Source: Anticarsia gemmatalis (Eukaryota; Arthropoda; Insecta; Lepidoptera; Erebidae). From it: DNA of 64,000 nt. Of the stretch, positions 29,291 through 41,500 are shown in pieces (position 1 is the first letter of the stretch; each line of letters opens with the position of its first letter). The DNA lies in contig NC_134757.1 in the NCBI RefSeq assembly GCF_050436995.1, positions 2,306,501-2,370,500 on the forward strand, in the 5' to 3' direction. The notes beneath the pieces are model-generated. The model was given only the letters and a program-made list of their open reading frames with translations. It did not search any database and was not told where the DNA came from. The position numbers and the translations under genes are program-made.

Positions 29291-30081
29291 AAGTAATTTA
29301 ATAACTATAAATGTATCCGAAACTGCATGGAGTGATGGTGTTATTATCATATCCGCATTTACATCCGGATCCGAAAGATCATATTTACAGTATCCCCAAT
29401 TTAAAACTCTTATTTTGAAAGCAATATTTTATTCCTCGTTCTGTATTTAGCTCTGCAATGCTGTAATATTAAAGCTTTTACTGTCCCATCGCTAGGTTTC
29501 GGACTTTACACGAGGCATTTAGCCAAAGTTTAGAATAATTTGATACGCTTTGAAGAGCAATTTCAATAACATAATAAGTATAAGTACTTTTGTGCATTTT
29601 TTCTATTTTTAATTTGTATTGCAATATATATTAAACTTAGAACAGCGCGGATCCGCTCGCGGATAGTTAAGGAAATACTTTTTCAAACACGTACTGACTT
29701 ATTTATAGGTTAAGGTCTTTGACCTTATCAGAAAATATCACGCTTCAAGCTCCGATAACAGCTTTTTAACAGATTCTAAGAAACATATGATTAATATATT
29801 AACAACCTTAATTATTCATATAAAGTAACTTAATTCAACATCAAAGTAAAGTTGATTAACAAATAATTTGTTTGTTTAATATCTTACGAACCCTACAAAG
29901 TATGAAATACAGTCGAAATCTTTTAATTAACCTCAGCAGGTCACGAGGCTTTTAACGACTAATAACTTTGTTAAAACAAACTCGTTTTTAATAAATAATT
30001 TCATAATAAAAGCATGTTTTTAACTACCGCCTGCCTGCGATTCCGTCCGCGCGGCAGTATTTGCCGGAGAAAAAGTATAAG
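29291..30081. other. Intergenic sequence
   Basis: AT-rich. A fragment CGCCTGCCTGCGATTCCG near 30028 looks like the start of an RTE-type LINE tail. No gene is supported. Confidence 0.45.
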
Positions 30082-30215
30082 TACTTGTAACAGGTGGTCC
30101 CGTACGGCAAGATGTATGGATGCGAATGAAGCAAAGGAAGTTTGTATGGATCGTACTTAGTGGCGTTCTCTGGTCTCTGCCTACCCCTATGGTAAATAGC
30201 GTCATATTATGTATG
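30082..30215 (+). repeat. Repeat family Z copy
   Basis: ACTTGTAACAGGTGGTCC, GGCAAGATGTATGGATGCG, GTACTTAGTGGCGTTCTC and GGTCTCTGCCTACCCCTATG follow the family order. Confidence 0.65.
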
Positions 30216-30379
30216 CATCCATTCTATAGTTTTGACGAAAAATGAAAAATCATACATTATTTCTATTATAACTTAGCTTACACGCGTGGCTTTGCTTGCG
30301 TACTGGGTAGCATACAAAATACCTTTCTCTACCTCTTTGTTTTCCATGAAAAATTCATCAAATTCGATTATGGCTTTAA

Positions 30380-30585
30380 ACTTTGGCGCGGTCATTCCAT
30401 AGAATTTTGACGCTCAGGTGGTATTTGAACTGGGCGTCTCTATGCTTCAGAGGGCACGCAATATGCCGGTCCCGGTAGTTGTCAATTAAGATAACAGTTG
30501 TTAAGCCACGTCAAAGGCCTAAGGTGGGCTTGAACAACTTTGACACTAGGTCGACCACTACGGCAAGATCAAGAAGAAGTCGCGA
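30380..30585 (+). mobile_element. 5S-SINE-1, 5' truncated
   Basis: It starts within the 5S-like head (TTTGGCGCGGTCATTCCATA) and runs through GGTATTTGAACTGGGCGTC and TCTATGCTTCAGAGGGCACG to GGTCGACCACTACGG, then an AAGAAGAAG tail. Confidence 0.7.
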
Positions 30586-31554
30586 GACAGACAGATAGAC
30601 TTTCGCAATTATAATATTAGTAAGATTTAGCGTGTCCGGTCACGTTGGTGTTCAGGCGAGCCAATTACTGATTTGATTGGTTCTTAAGGAAAATGGACAC
30701 TTGAATAGTTTCTCATAATTAACAATATTAATTGTTCATTAAGTTTGCTCTGATTGCAACAGTGTGAACGCTTTGCTTCATGTTTCATTCACTTTGTAAA
30801 AGTTCTAACGAGCTTCTGAGTTTGTAGGTTAATTGGTCAACATTTTATTGCGACTGCTAAATGAGTTCTGTTTTCGCTTGTTTTGTTATACTATTTCTTT
30901 TCTACTGCAGGCTTACTCCAGACAGTATCGAGTTGAAGATCAAATTTGATTGGTACTGACTCAGGACTTACTTGACGGGCTATAAATGAGTGAGAAGAGT
31001 TATGTATTGGCTTGTTTTGTAATACTATTTCTTTTCTACTGATTTTAGTCTTTTGTTTGCATAGCAAGTAATTTTTTATTATTCTAATAAATAAACTAGT
31101 AGAGATCCGCTTGCGCAATGATTAGATCTTGTTTTTTATTTTCGGGTCTAGCCATTTTAACATGGAAAGACAAACAAACGTGAATACAAGTTTTTAATAT
31201 AAATAATAATAAAAATAGCAGTAAAGAGAATGTGTGAAATATTATAGTTGTTTCCTCGAAATTAAATCATGGGTAATGGGCACTGAGCAGGCGTTCGAGT
31301 AATATTTCATTATTTATGTTAAAATTTCATGTATTTAAACGTCCGATACAAAGGGAACTTGATCCCAATGGCATTACGCATCAGTAACTACCTAGAGGTA
31401 ATAATAGAGATAATTTCAAAAGAGAAATTGTTGAAAATATGACTTTTATTTACAACTTGACTGCTGATTATGAGGTCTTGGGATCAGCTCCCAGGTAGGA
31501 CAGTTAGTCTTTTTGTAAGTTATATTAGATTATTCTCAATTAGAGTCTAGATTT
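30586..31554. other. Intergenic sequence, no recognised content
   Basis: AT-rich. The phrase TACTATTTCTTTTCTACTG occurs twice (30890 and 31021), a short local direct duplication. No gene is supported. Confidence 0.45.
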
Positions 31555-31745
31555 TGGTAACGTGTTCGGCATATGGTAATAGTGTCGCCCCCTGTTACAT
31601 AGAACTAACGTTGTTAATGGCGAAACATGGAATACATTCTGTACACCTCTACTTATACCTTCGGTTATAACATACATAAAATGCAATATATACTTATTTG
31701 TAATTCCAACCTGTCCACACTCAAAAGCTTGTAACCGTGTACATA
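31555..31745. repeat. Repeat family X copy
   Basis: TCGCCCCCTGTTACATAG, GTTGTTAATGGCGAAACATG, GTACACCTCTACTTATACC and TCGGTTATAACATACAT match the order at 11104-11250. Confidence 0.55.
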
Positions 31746-32256
31746 CCAAACTGTGTATTCATGTGTCAGTGACTCAGTACCCACTTCTAAGTGAGCGGGC
31801 GACTATTCCCCTCAATATTGGCTAGCACTGACACCGCCTGTAGCCGTCCACTGCACTGTCGCATTAACTTCGCTCTAACAGAGATTAGAGCTCGGAATCT
31901 AGGCCAGAACGGTATCAGAGTATTTTGTTGAGTGTTATTCAAAGTATGGAAAGATATCCTTTTAAAGTAGTAAAAGGATTTTATGGAATGTGACTTGATA
32001 TGTTAAGCTTGTGAACTAGGAAAGGAAGTATGTTTTGACATGGATGGATGTTATCGAATCTGATGGAAAGAGAAATCGTATGGCTTTTTAACTTTTATTT
32101 CAGAGTGATATTAAATCGTGCAAGGGTGGTTACAGTATAGCGCAGAAATTAAATTAAAGATAAAGTACTTATGCGCAAATGCAAATACACTTTAAGCGTA
32201 CGTAGACGCGTAGCTGAAGAGTCATAGCAAAGAGGTGTAGCGGAATTGCATAGCAG

Positions 32257-32396
32257 GTACTCGTAGCAGAGACTCGTAGCAGAGACTCGTAGCAGGGACT
32301 CGTAGCAGTCACTCGTAGCAGGGACTCGTAGCAGAGACTCGTAGCAGAGACTCGTAGCAGAGACTCGTAGCAGAGACTCGTAGCAGGGACGTAGCA
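32257..32396. repeat. 13-bp minisatellite, about 11 units
   Basis: The unit GACTCGTAGCAGA repeats with single substitutions (GGGACTCG, TCACTCG variants). The flank at 32221-32256 has a degenerate continuation. Because 13 is not a multiple of 3, three units give a 13-residue repeat in the overlapping open frames; these are incidental and not genes. Confidence 0.9.
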
Positions 32397-33014
32397 TATT
32401 TTTTTTAGCACAGAATAAAATACAGCGCCCGAAACATTTATGTCTAACATTATAAAACTAGTTTAGTAGTTAAAATATGACTAACAAAGTAATTCATTTC
32501 GGTACTAATTTTAGTTCGTGCCTTCGTACAATGTAACGAAATTATTAACCGCATTAAACAAGAGTCGTGTTCATGAATTCTGGAACTACACACATTATTA
32601 ATATTAAATTTCACTTTCTGCTAAAAGTGCGCGAGGATACGAAATTAACACAATGTTTTAGATGGAACGACCGCAATTTAGAAATCCTAGAATAAAAAAA
32701 GTAATGTCCTAAAGAACCATTTTAAATGAAATTGAAACAGGTACAAAATACATAATTTTACCTATTTTCCATCCCACACACATGACATTTCGAAAAGGTA
32801 TAGTTAAAAGGTTCACGTTTTCTTTCGTCAGCAAAAATATTTTAGTAACCTTTGGCAACATAGTTTTTGGTTAATTCGTATTGTGACCTTTATTGAAATA
32901 ACTAGATATAGGGCACCGGGGAGCCTTTTAGAACTAACCTTTTTCTTTAATTTCTAGAATGTTCTTATCCTTAAAAATTCCCACCTTGACACAACCAAAT
33001 TAATTTTACTAGTA
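32397..33014. other. Intergenic sequence, no recognised content
   Basis: AT-rich; nothing recognised. Confidence 0.45.
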
Positions 33015-33265
33015 ACTAGCTGACCCGCGCAACTTCGCTTGCGTCACATAAGAGAGAATTTTCCCCGTTTTTGTAACATTTTTCGTTTCTATTCTGCTCC
33101 TAATGGCCGTAGCGTGAAGTTATATAGCCTAAAGCCTTCCTCGATAAATGGGCTATCTAACACTGAAAGAATTTTTCAAATCGGAACCGTAGTTCCTGAG
33201 ATTAGCGCGTTCAAATAAACAAACAAACAAACAAACTCTTCCGCTTTATAATATTAGTATAGATA
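33015..33265 (+). mobile_element. LINE/SINE tail family Y, complete-looking copy
   Basis: It starts ACTAGCTGACCCGCGCAACT and ends with the (AAAC)n and CTTTATAATATTAGTATAG tail. The body has GCCTTCCTCGATAAATGGGC and TTCCTGAGATTAGCGCG. The family is shared with 42150, 59138 and 61645; the tail resembles those of RTE-type LINEs. Confidence 0.75.
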
Positions 33266-33266
33266 T

Positions 33267-33290
33267 GCGCTAATCTCAGGAACTACGGTT
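33267..33290 (-). repeat. 24-bp inverted duplication of the adjacent element
   Basis: GCGCTAATCTCAGGAACTAC plus GGTT is the exact reverse complement of 33185-33208, including that copy's private variant ACCGTAG. It sits directly after the tail of the family Y element. Confidence 0.8.
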
Positions 33291-36200
33291 TCTCAGGCAC
33301 TAGCGCCACAGGCCGCAGTCGGAATTAATATGAACTAAACTTAGTGATGCCTCGTTTGTCTTGCGGCTTGCCTATCCCGGCTTTATATGTAATGCGGTAA
33401 TAGATATGGCTTAGAAGCTTCATCTTGTAGTAAGTAATATCAATGACCTCTCAATCTCGGTTGAGAATCTAGTGTAGTTACCGATGTATCTATCTTAGCT
33501 AAATCTTCTGTCTTAATAAGAAATTAGAAGCTAAGTAGGAAGGATTAATGCTATCTATTTGCTGTCTATCGAGGTCTGATAGATTAGAAGGATTAACCTG
33601 TTTCTTACCTTTTTGCCGCCAGCAGAGTCTTAAAAGATCAAATACTATTTGTTTTTCAAACATTCAGTGTGTTGCTAGATCGTTAGCGAACTAAACCTGT
33701 CACGGCGGTCACCAAGTCTATTTTTTAGGGTTCACATTGTTTTTTCAATCGAAATTTAGATTTTGAGTGTTAAGATACGCGTTAAACATTTGTTTTTTTT
33801 ATGGAATTTGTTAATTGAATGATACTTTATCATTTTAATCGTACTACATTTAATACAAACTTGTATGAAATCATAATTAAAATTTTACAGCATAGGAAAG
33901 ACCGTCTTAAGTACTGAACATTTCTTGCAAGATAATCTTAAGTAATAGTTATCGGAAACCTCTTAATCAACACTATTTGCAACTGCTAGAAATTCTGAAC
34001 TAAGGCTCAGCAAGATTAGTGCAATATTAATCGAAATACTTCCGATAGAACCTTATCCTTGAACTAATACCGTCATTTAACTGTCAAACCAAAGTTGGAA
34101 GCCGACCCGAAAGGGTAATGTTTACTCGAGTTATTTTAAACAAGCCGACCCATACGGCTTCACTTGTGTGTAATTTGAGCTAAATAAAGCTCGATTACGT
34201 AACAAATGAATGTTTGTATTTATAAACTAAACATAATTGTGTGAGGCACATATTTGAGTTTTTTGAAATTCAGATTGATTGTTGGGACACATTATTTTAT
34301 TTCTTACTTTTAATCGAGCTTAGATATTAAACGTCTCAACATAAAAACACAAAAAATATTTATAAAAATTAACTAATAAATATGAAATTACTATAATTGT
34401 GTATTTAATTACTTTTGACTGGGTCTTCAATTATCTCCATACTAACATAATAATCTGTTTTGCCGTGAAAGCTTTAAATTTTATAATCCACACACCATTT
34501 ATGAGATTTCAAGCGACACAATAATGAATTCGTGGAAAACGCCGTAAAATTTGCGAAAAATGGCCGCGATGAAAAATAAATATAAATACGGGGAGATGTT
34601 GACTGTATTTTGGTCACGCTTTTAACACTGTACTGATTGAATTACCTTTTTGCCGCGGAGCAACACCAAAGTTGAAAACTGGCTGATTTAAAAAGGCCTC
34701 TTTTACTAACGGACTGGGAAAGAGATTTTAAATTAATTAAGTAGCTATCCCATTGCTTTCAGTCTCTTAATATTGTGAGTATATCCTACTAATATTATAA
34801 ATGCAAAAGTTTGTGGGGATGGAAGTATGGTTACTATCCTTTTGCGAAAAAACTACAGACAGACAGTTTATACCCCAGTTTAACACAAAGGTTTTTTTTT
34901 CAACTGGAAATTTATCACACGGATGATTAAAATTTAACAAGCAGATTCTTGTGGTTGTATTTCACGATTACCAAGAGGACTGAAGTGTTAAATACTGAAT
35001 GCCTTTCTCATATTGCCGTGTTTACAGTTCTATGATTGACTGAAAGTGACAAGACACTGCATAAATACCTAATCTCACATGACGCTTATAACTGTATCAA
35101 AGTTGTTTGATTTTGTTGAATTTTTGCAAAAGTGTTACATGTTGTGAAATAATCTGCGATATATTTATTTTGGGCAGTATTTCTATATTTAAAATGCTTA
35201 TAGTAATTCTTCACTATGTTGCCTTTCCCTAATGCTATTGTACGACCCGCAATAACCTTTACAATACTTTATAACTAATATCAATATAGTTTGAGTGAGG
35301 TTCACTTTATGAAACACTTTTAAGCCATAACTTACATAAATTGATATTGAACAATATCAATTACTTTGACACAAAATTATTACACAAATTTGAACTCTAA
35401 GTTTAAGTCATATGGTTAAGAATAGTTCGGCAAGTTATCATGTCAGCCAGGGCTCATAAAAGTTGCCATTATTGGTAGAATAGCCAACTTAAGCTTAGTC
35501 TTTGTATGTAACTTTGGAAAATAAACTTAAACAAGTATTTTCTTTGTTCTAGACTTATAATTTTTGTGGATAATTGTACTGGTTTCCTGCTTACGTAGGC
35601 TAAAATGGAAATAAAATCTTGTATTTTCTCCAAGTTCATTTTATTTTTTGCGCAAGAAATGAGAATTTTGGACTGAAATCTTTTTAGAAACGTTTTCCTA
35701 TTTGCATTTCAGATTTTATACTGCTGTGGTTAATTAAAACTGCCTGAATCATCTTACGGTATTGTTTATTAACATTAACACTATTGTAGACATATTTTAG
35801 GAATAACTGGCACAGTAATCATTAATTGTCAGGTGCTTTTTCGAAATTCTTTTTCGTAGAGCAAAGACTCAGCGAAAGTTAAACTAAAAACCTAAGTTGA
35901 AACTCTTTGATCTAAAGTCCTACTGTCACGTTGACTCACACGGGATTAAAAAGGCAACCGATGTAAAAATAATTAATTCGATTTCAATTTGTGGTACAAC
36001 TAAATTCGTGTTCAAACCGTAAGCCAATCATTTTAACAATCAAACGAATTGTGGAGCTTGAAATTAATTTCATTTGACCTTTAACAACTTGAAACGTTTA
36101 AAGGATCGATGTACGAATATCAGTTGAATTTAAATGTTTTGTGGGTCTCGGAATTTTTTGAATGCGATTCGTGAATAACCTAGAGTGCTTTTGTATTCAA

Positions 36201-36433
36201 CACCATGTGCGTACATAAGGTGTAGAAAAAATACATTGATTTTTTTAAGCCTAATTTTAAGATGTAGACTTTTAACTTAGTGTATACGGCACTACGGCAT
36301 AAATACTTAAATGAAAAGTTATGTTTCACGTTGCTGGCTTAAATATAATTATGTACATTAAAAAAAATATTTAAGATTTTTGCCCATTTTTTTATACGTA
36401 CGTTCAAGTTCGTTTATTAAGCATTCAATAGCA
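33291..36433. other. Intergenic sequence, 3.1 kb, little content
   Basis: AT-rich. A fragment CTACTAATATTATAAATGC near 34784 is an inverted LINE-tail end. I found no exon, RNA gene or complete repeat. Confidence 0.5.
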
Positions 36434-36592
36434 TGATTTTCTGACTATCAACAACCGGCTAGCTATCGAAAAATGTTGACTGAAAATTTGATAATCGCCT
36501 CTAGCGAGCACCATAACAACTATTTTTGCAATTTATTTTTTAATTTTATCGGTTTTCGACAGTAGTACTGCCTGTAGAAAATCATGTATTTC
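36434..36592. mobile_element. MITE-A copy, diverged
   Basis: CAACCGGCTAGCTATCGAAA, AATCGCCTCTAGCGAGC and TGTAGAAAATCATG correspond to the family core and right end. Confidence 0.65.
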
Positions 36593-36884
36593 AAATTGAT
36601 ATGACAAACAAAATTAAACTTTATTACAAAGTTAACCTTCTGTATATTCAGTTTCAATGTAACCGTTATTGAAACAGAGTAATTAATTGCTTCAGAATAC
36701 AAATATTGATGCTATTAAGTACCTAGCTAAATGTAATATTGTAAATTCAACATGCAATCACATATTTATTGCAGTAGTGTACTTAACTACCCACTGATTT
36801 ATATGCTTATGGGAATTACTTTAATTCAATGAACTATTTTAAACACTTAGGGAATAATTTTTCGAAAAATACTGAAAAACGTAT

Positions 36885-37060
36885 TTCAGTTATAGACTGA
36901 CGACGACCCATAGCCGAAACTACTGAGCGTAGAAAGTTGAAATTTGGTATGAAGATTTCTGAGAAAGTGTAGAGGAAGAAGATTTTTGGAAATACTGCCC
37001 CGAGGGAGGTCAAATTCCACGCAGGCAGTGTCAGTTCACATGCTAGTAGTATACATTAGT
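36885..37060 (+). repeat. LINE-tail-like fragment
   Basis: ATAGCCGAAACTACTGAGCG, GTTGAAATTTGGTATGAAG and GAAGATTTTTGGAAAT recur in the same order at 50635-50770, so this is a dispersed repeat. The phrasing fits RTE-type LINE 3' regions. Confidence 0.5.
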
Positions 37061-37834
37061 CTATACAGAATACCACTTTCTATATTGAGCTTATCTTTAT
37101 AGATATAAAATAAATAGATACCAAAAGAATACAGGCAACAGTTTATCCACCTTTATACCTCAGTACATTGACGTTAGCTACGTACTTAAACTATCTTAGA
37201 TCGGAAATTGGTTTCTCTAAAGAGTAAACGCTATCCGATATCACAATAGTCTGACCACTTAGTAGAGAGTATGCAGAGATATACAAATTTTTAAATTTAC
37301 AGCATCAGTAAACAGCGGCCTTATGGTGGCCTATCTACGCAGAATTGTTAATTACCAGCTAGGTGGCCCGAGTTCATCCGGGTATCCAGTTGCTTCTATT
37401 CCCGTGTGGATTTTGAACTCATTCAAATCTTGTCCCAACAGTAACGAACTTATTGAAAAAATAATTATCCAATTTAGTTTCGTTGTTCAAAAGTCATGCG
37501 CGCACATACATTTATACATTTCGGTGATTAATTTTTATTTATACTTATAGATAGATAAATAATCTTGATAAATCGTGCATACCAAGGTTCTCTACTATGT
37601 TGTTAGACTATAGTACAAAGAGATATCAATAAATCTAAGGATGTAATTACTATAGAGGATGAATTAGTTCCTCTCCGCACATTGTTGGAGCATTCAATTT
37701 CAAACTCTCATAATTCATAGAGTTACTATTAACTACGTATTTGGGAGTTATGTATCATTAGTCGTGTTAGCAGTTTTGCCGTATAAACTAGTAGATGAAC
37801 AGTGCTACGATAATTTTGAAACACAAATTCCGTT
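37061..37834. other. Intergenic sequence
   Basis: A small repeat, AGGTTCTCTACTATGTTGTT with CTATAGTACAAAG, at 37584-37620 also occurs at 16861-16900. No gene is supported. Confidence 0.45.
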
Positions 37835-37990
37835 AAAAAAAGACACCTCCCGCACTAAAAATTGCTGTTGTGTCGCGGGGACTTTTACAAACAAATTACA
37901 ACCAGACCCGAAACAATTATTTGTGGATCGCACAAATAAATTATTCCGTGTAGGAATCGAAAGCACGACCTCCCGACATGTTGATTTTAT
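37835..37990 (-). mobile_element. tRNA-headed SINE group C, inverted
   Basis: GACACCTCCCGCACTAAAAA, TTTGTGGATCGCACAAATAA and GTGTAGGAATCGAAAGC correspond to the inverted copy at 29128-29290, with the box B-like part more decayed. Confidence 0.6.
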
Positions 37991-38402
37991 TAAAATCTGT
38001 TCAACGTTTAGGACTTCTGCTATAACAAATAGGCAGGCTTTTGTGCTTACAATACACGTATCATTATGGATTCAGTTTAGGGAGTACAATCGGGCCGGAA
38101 TAAATAGTTGCCCATGTGCTTATTCCAGGTTATGAAACAGCTTTATGAATATAATGGCTTGTATGAATATAGATAAAAATCCATATTCTTACAAGCCATA
38201 TTACAGACCACTGTTAAGCATTTTTTATTAGATCTTTTGGGTACTTCGAAATTAGTTTCGCTTGGCGAGCGTGGCTCAAACCTCATCAGGTAAACAGGAA
38301 AAAACTACTGCCCAAAAGGGGAACAGTAATGGATTAGTTTTACTTCCACTTTTAATAGGTTTTGGGTAATTTGGTTACAATGTTCAAAAAACATTTTATC
38401 AG

Positions 38403-38728
38403 CTTAGCCTTGCTTCCAACTATGTTGGAGTTAGCCTCCAGTCTCACCGATTGCAGCTAAATTTACAATCTGTATTTCATATGGAGGAACTGCCTTTCGG
38501 ACGACAATTCAATAAACCGGGTTATATCAGACTTTCAGACTAATTTTAACGACTGAAAAATGTCTTTGAAAATGACGGCAACGACTCACAATATAGTATA
38601 CTTCCCGAAACAAAAAGGACCTTCGTAAGTTTCACTTGGTTACCATCCACAGAACAACCTCGGCAAGCATAGCTTAACCCGAGAGATCGATCCGCGCGGT
38701 TATTAAATACTTGGCTACGAGCTCTTCC
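38403..38728 (-). mobile_element. 5S-like repeat family 2 copy
   Basis: Same order as 59762-60078: CCAACTATGTTGGAGTTAGC, AACTGCCTTTCGGACGAC, GGTTACCATCCACAGAACAA, CCTCGGCAAGCATAGCTTAA and GAGCTCTTCC. Reversed, its end resembles 5S rRNA (GTTAAGCTATGC...TGGATGG). Confidence 0.65.
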
Positions 38729-39108
38729 TTAGTTTACAATTAATTTGTCCTTTTTTTCTTAGAAGTGAATCCAGTTTCGGGTCGATTCATGTAAGTTAGG
38801 CTACGATGTAATGTTAATAACGCTTGTCATTTTCATAAGCCGCTTAGTTTTGTAAAGCTCGGTCATAAATCCCTTACTTGCTTACGGTTTAGTACAGTTA
38901 CCAGCATAAAATAATGATATACTAGGGAAAACATTATGGGATACTTTATTGGCATACTTTTACTGTGAATACAAAGTATAATGTAGAATTAATAATAAAT
39001 TTCACTGTGCCTACTTTAAAACGTTGATTAAGTTTGTAACACATTTCAGCATGGTTCGTTATAAAAATATTAGCCTCAGTCATAATTATTCAAAAATTTT
39101 GGGGTCTA

Positions 39109-39474
39109 AGTGCTCATTCACGTTGACTCGCGGGCGCGGTGGCGGGCGCGGTCGCGAAATATCAAACATATGACGATGTACCGAAGTGTTCACGTACAAA
39201 CCGTTCGCGCGGTCTAAGTCGCGGGCGAGCTAGCGGCGTCGCGCGCGGCCCGCGTGGCGCGCTCGCGCCAATATCAAACAAGTGAAGATGTTCGTGTGTG
39301 TTCACGTCGAACTAGCGGTGGCGGGCGCGATTCACTCGCGACGTCAAGTAAGATCAACCAGTTTGAGCCGGTTTGAGCCAAACGCCCGCCTGGCGGCCAA
39401 CGTGAACACAAATCGCCACGTCCCCGCGCTCGCGACCGCCACCGCGCCCGCGAGTTCCAACGTGAACAAGCACT
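39109..39474. mobile_element. GC-rich 366-bp inverted-repeat element
   Basis: AGTGCTCATTCACGTTG then ACTCGCGGGCGCGGTGGCGG at the left faces the same order at the right, inverted (AGTGCTTGTTCACGTTGGAA, then CTCGCGGGCGCGGTGGCGG). The interior repeats ATATCAAACA..TGA.GATGT twice with TGTTCACGT after each. GC content is far above the surroundings. No target duplication could be fixed and no coding function is evident. Confidence 0.7.
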
Positions 39475-40499
39475 GAAACTATTGTTGTATTTATTAGCAC
39501 CTTACAAAAGAAACGTTACTGCAAAGAGTCTTTTACTTATCTGTATTGACATTAAACTATACAAATAAAAATGAATCATCATCGAATTAATGTACGCGCA
39601 TAACTTTTGAACAATTATTTATACTTAATTGAATATTTTTTTTTAATATGTTCAAAACTGCCGGGACAAGATTTATACGGGGAAGATGGGATCAAAATGC
39701 CCATGGAAATGGAATCAACGGGATAAAATTGCACTATACCCGGACGAAGTCGGGCCAGTCCGCTAGTAAGGTTTCAATAGGTAGGTATTTTTTTCTGATT
39801 TATTTCAATTTTCAAGAACTTATTATCCCCAATAAACTACAACTAAATTCTAAGAAATATATATGACATTAGGTTCCAATATCGTTACAGTGAGCTGTTG
39901 AATCGAGCTCAACCGAAAATAAATACATACTTACGTACTATTGTGAAAATACGGCCTATTTTCTATTGTATTGCTTTACCTAGGGCTGGCGACTTTTATA
40001 GTACTAGAGATACTAGAGATTTTCTATTGACGTCTGAAATTGATCATAAGCTTAGATATTAAGGTACCTAACTAATGTCAATGAATATCGGTATAGTTAA
40101 CATCCCCCATTGGTTATTTTTTTAAATATATTCAATGAACAGAGTTGACCTCTCTACAGTTTTATTAAGTATAGGTATGACAATGCTAGGCGCTGAAGAA
40201 CAATTTATTTAGCAATCCTTGTTCTATATAGGTAGAGTAATTAATGTGTTTCTTAACACAAGCATTACAATGTTGAAATTATCAGAGGAGACAGTTAGCC
40301 AAAAAAAGAGACGTATATGATAATGATCTAAATCTAAAGTATCGTCAAAATCAGGGTAATCCGTTTTTAGTTATGAGGCCAAAAGGCACTTCGGAGAAAT
40401 ACTGGTGCTCAGACAAATCCAGTTAGAGTAGAAGCTGATCCCGATAAAATTGGCAATAGTCAATTTGCCTCTGTCGAACGAAAACTAAAAGTGTTTGTT
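39475..40499. other. Intergenic sequence
   Basis: AT-rich. A LINE-tail-like phrase (GACGAAGTCGGGCCAGTCCG CTAGTAAG) lies near 39743-39770. No gene is supported. Confidence 0.45.
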
Positions 40500-40640
40500 T
40501 TCCCTTACCAGCTCTTCTCATTGGCCTTACCTTCCGAACTGGCGGTAAATTCACTCTCTGTATCATTGACTATCATAAGTATCAGCATTTGACCTCTATG
40601 AATAAATGATTTGATTTTGACTTTGGACAAACTTGGCAAA
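40500..40640 (+). repeat. LINE 3' UTR fragment
   Basis: TTGGCCTTACCTTCCGAACT, GGCGGTAAATTCACTCTC and TTTGACCTCTATGAATAAATG are the forward version of the fragments at 21466 and 27228, ending in TGATTTGATTTTG. Confidence 0.65.
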
Positions 40641-40659
40641 GTAAACTTTAGTATATGTA

Positions 40660-40900
40660 ACTCAAAGGTGACTGACTGACTGACATAGTGATCTATCAAC
40701 GCACAGCCCAAATCACTGGACGGATCGGGCTGAAACCTGGCATGCAGGTAGATGTTACAACGCAGGTATTCGTTAAGAAAGGATTTTGATCAGTTCTTCC
40801 CTCAAGGGGATAAAATAGGGGTTAAAAGTTTGTATGAAAATTCTGTCCGAAGTCACAAAACATGCGGACGAACTCGCGAGCAAAAGCTAGTAGATTAATA
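40660..40900 (+). repeat. RTE-type LINE tail
   Basis: GACTGACTGACTGACATAG, ACTGGACGGATCGGGCTG, AACCTGGCATGCAGG and GCGAGCAAAAGCTAGTA are the usual succession in lepidopteran RTE-type 3' ends. Confidence 0.55.
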
Positions 40901-41331
40901 TTTCCAGGAGGAAAAAGACACTATATTTATAATAAACGTATCGCGGAAGAATATGCGAGCATAAAGTAGCATGTTTGTTGTTATATAAATATGTATGTAT
41001 ATGTCACAGTGCCGCGGGGTTTGCAGCCCTATTTGTTAAATCCTATCAAGTGGCTGATAATATTGACTTTTTGTGTCAGGAAATATGAGAATCGGATATG
41101 TATAACGTTGATTGTACACTTCTCGGAATTGTAGGGAACTAAATCGGAGGCCAGACCGCGTTGATTGTACAACGGATAATTGGTTTCAGTAGTGACGTCG
41201 CAGGTTTTGAATAGAACGCTTCGGTATATGTAGGTTATTGTTTAACAATTATTATAGTTTTTGAGATGTTAAGTCTTTTTCATATTTACTATAACTTCAA
41301 TAATATAAGAACTTTGGTTTCTCCCCATATA

Positions 41332-41500
41332 GTGCAATTCTCTACTGTTGTTACTAACGAATATCGAAAACTTGACATTAAAAATGCTCTGAGAAATTAA
41401 TTGCTACGGCACCCGCTAGGGGCGCTAATCCGGTTTTCATACAGAATTTCTCTATAGCTCGCCGGTTACTGATAGTCAATAGTATTAGGACATTGTCCCT
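41332..41500. mobile_element. MITE-A copy, diverged
   Basis: AGTGCAATTCTCTACTG, CCCGCTAGGGGCGCTAATCC and CTCGCCGGTTACTGATAGTC follow the reversed order of the family core. Confidence 0.65.

Noticed and set aside
32257..32396. CRISPR-like array
   Set aside because: The unit is a 13-bp contiguous tandem repeat without spacers, in a eukaryotic genome.
32149..32450. Open frames encoding repeated CYESLLRV-type peptides
   Set aside because: They arise from the 13-bp minisatellite read in overlapping frames; no flanking coding signal.
37764..38135. 123-codon open frame (+)
   Set aside because: It crosses an inverted SINE group C, so the frame is incidental.
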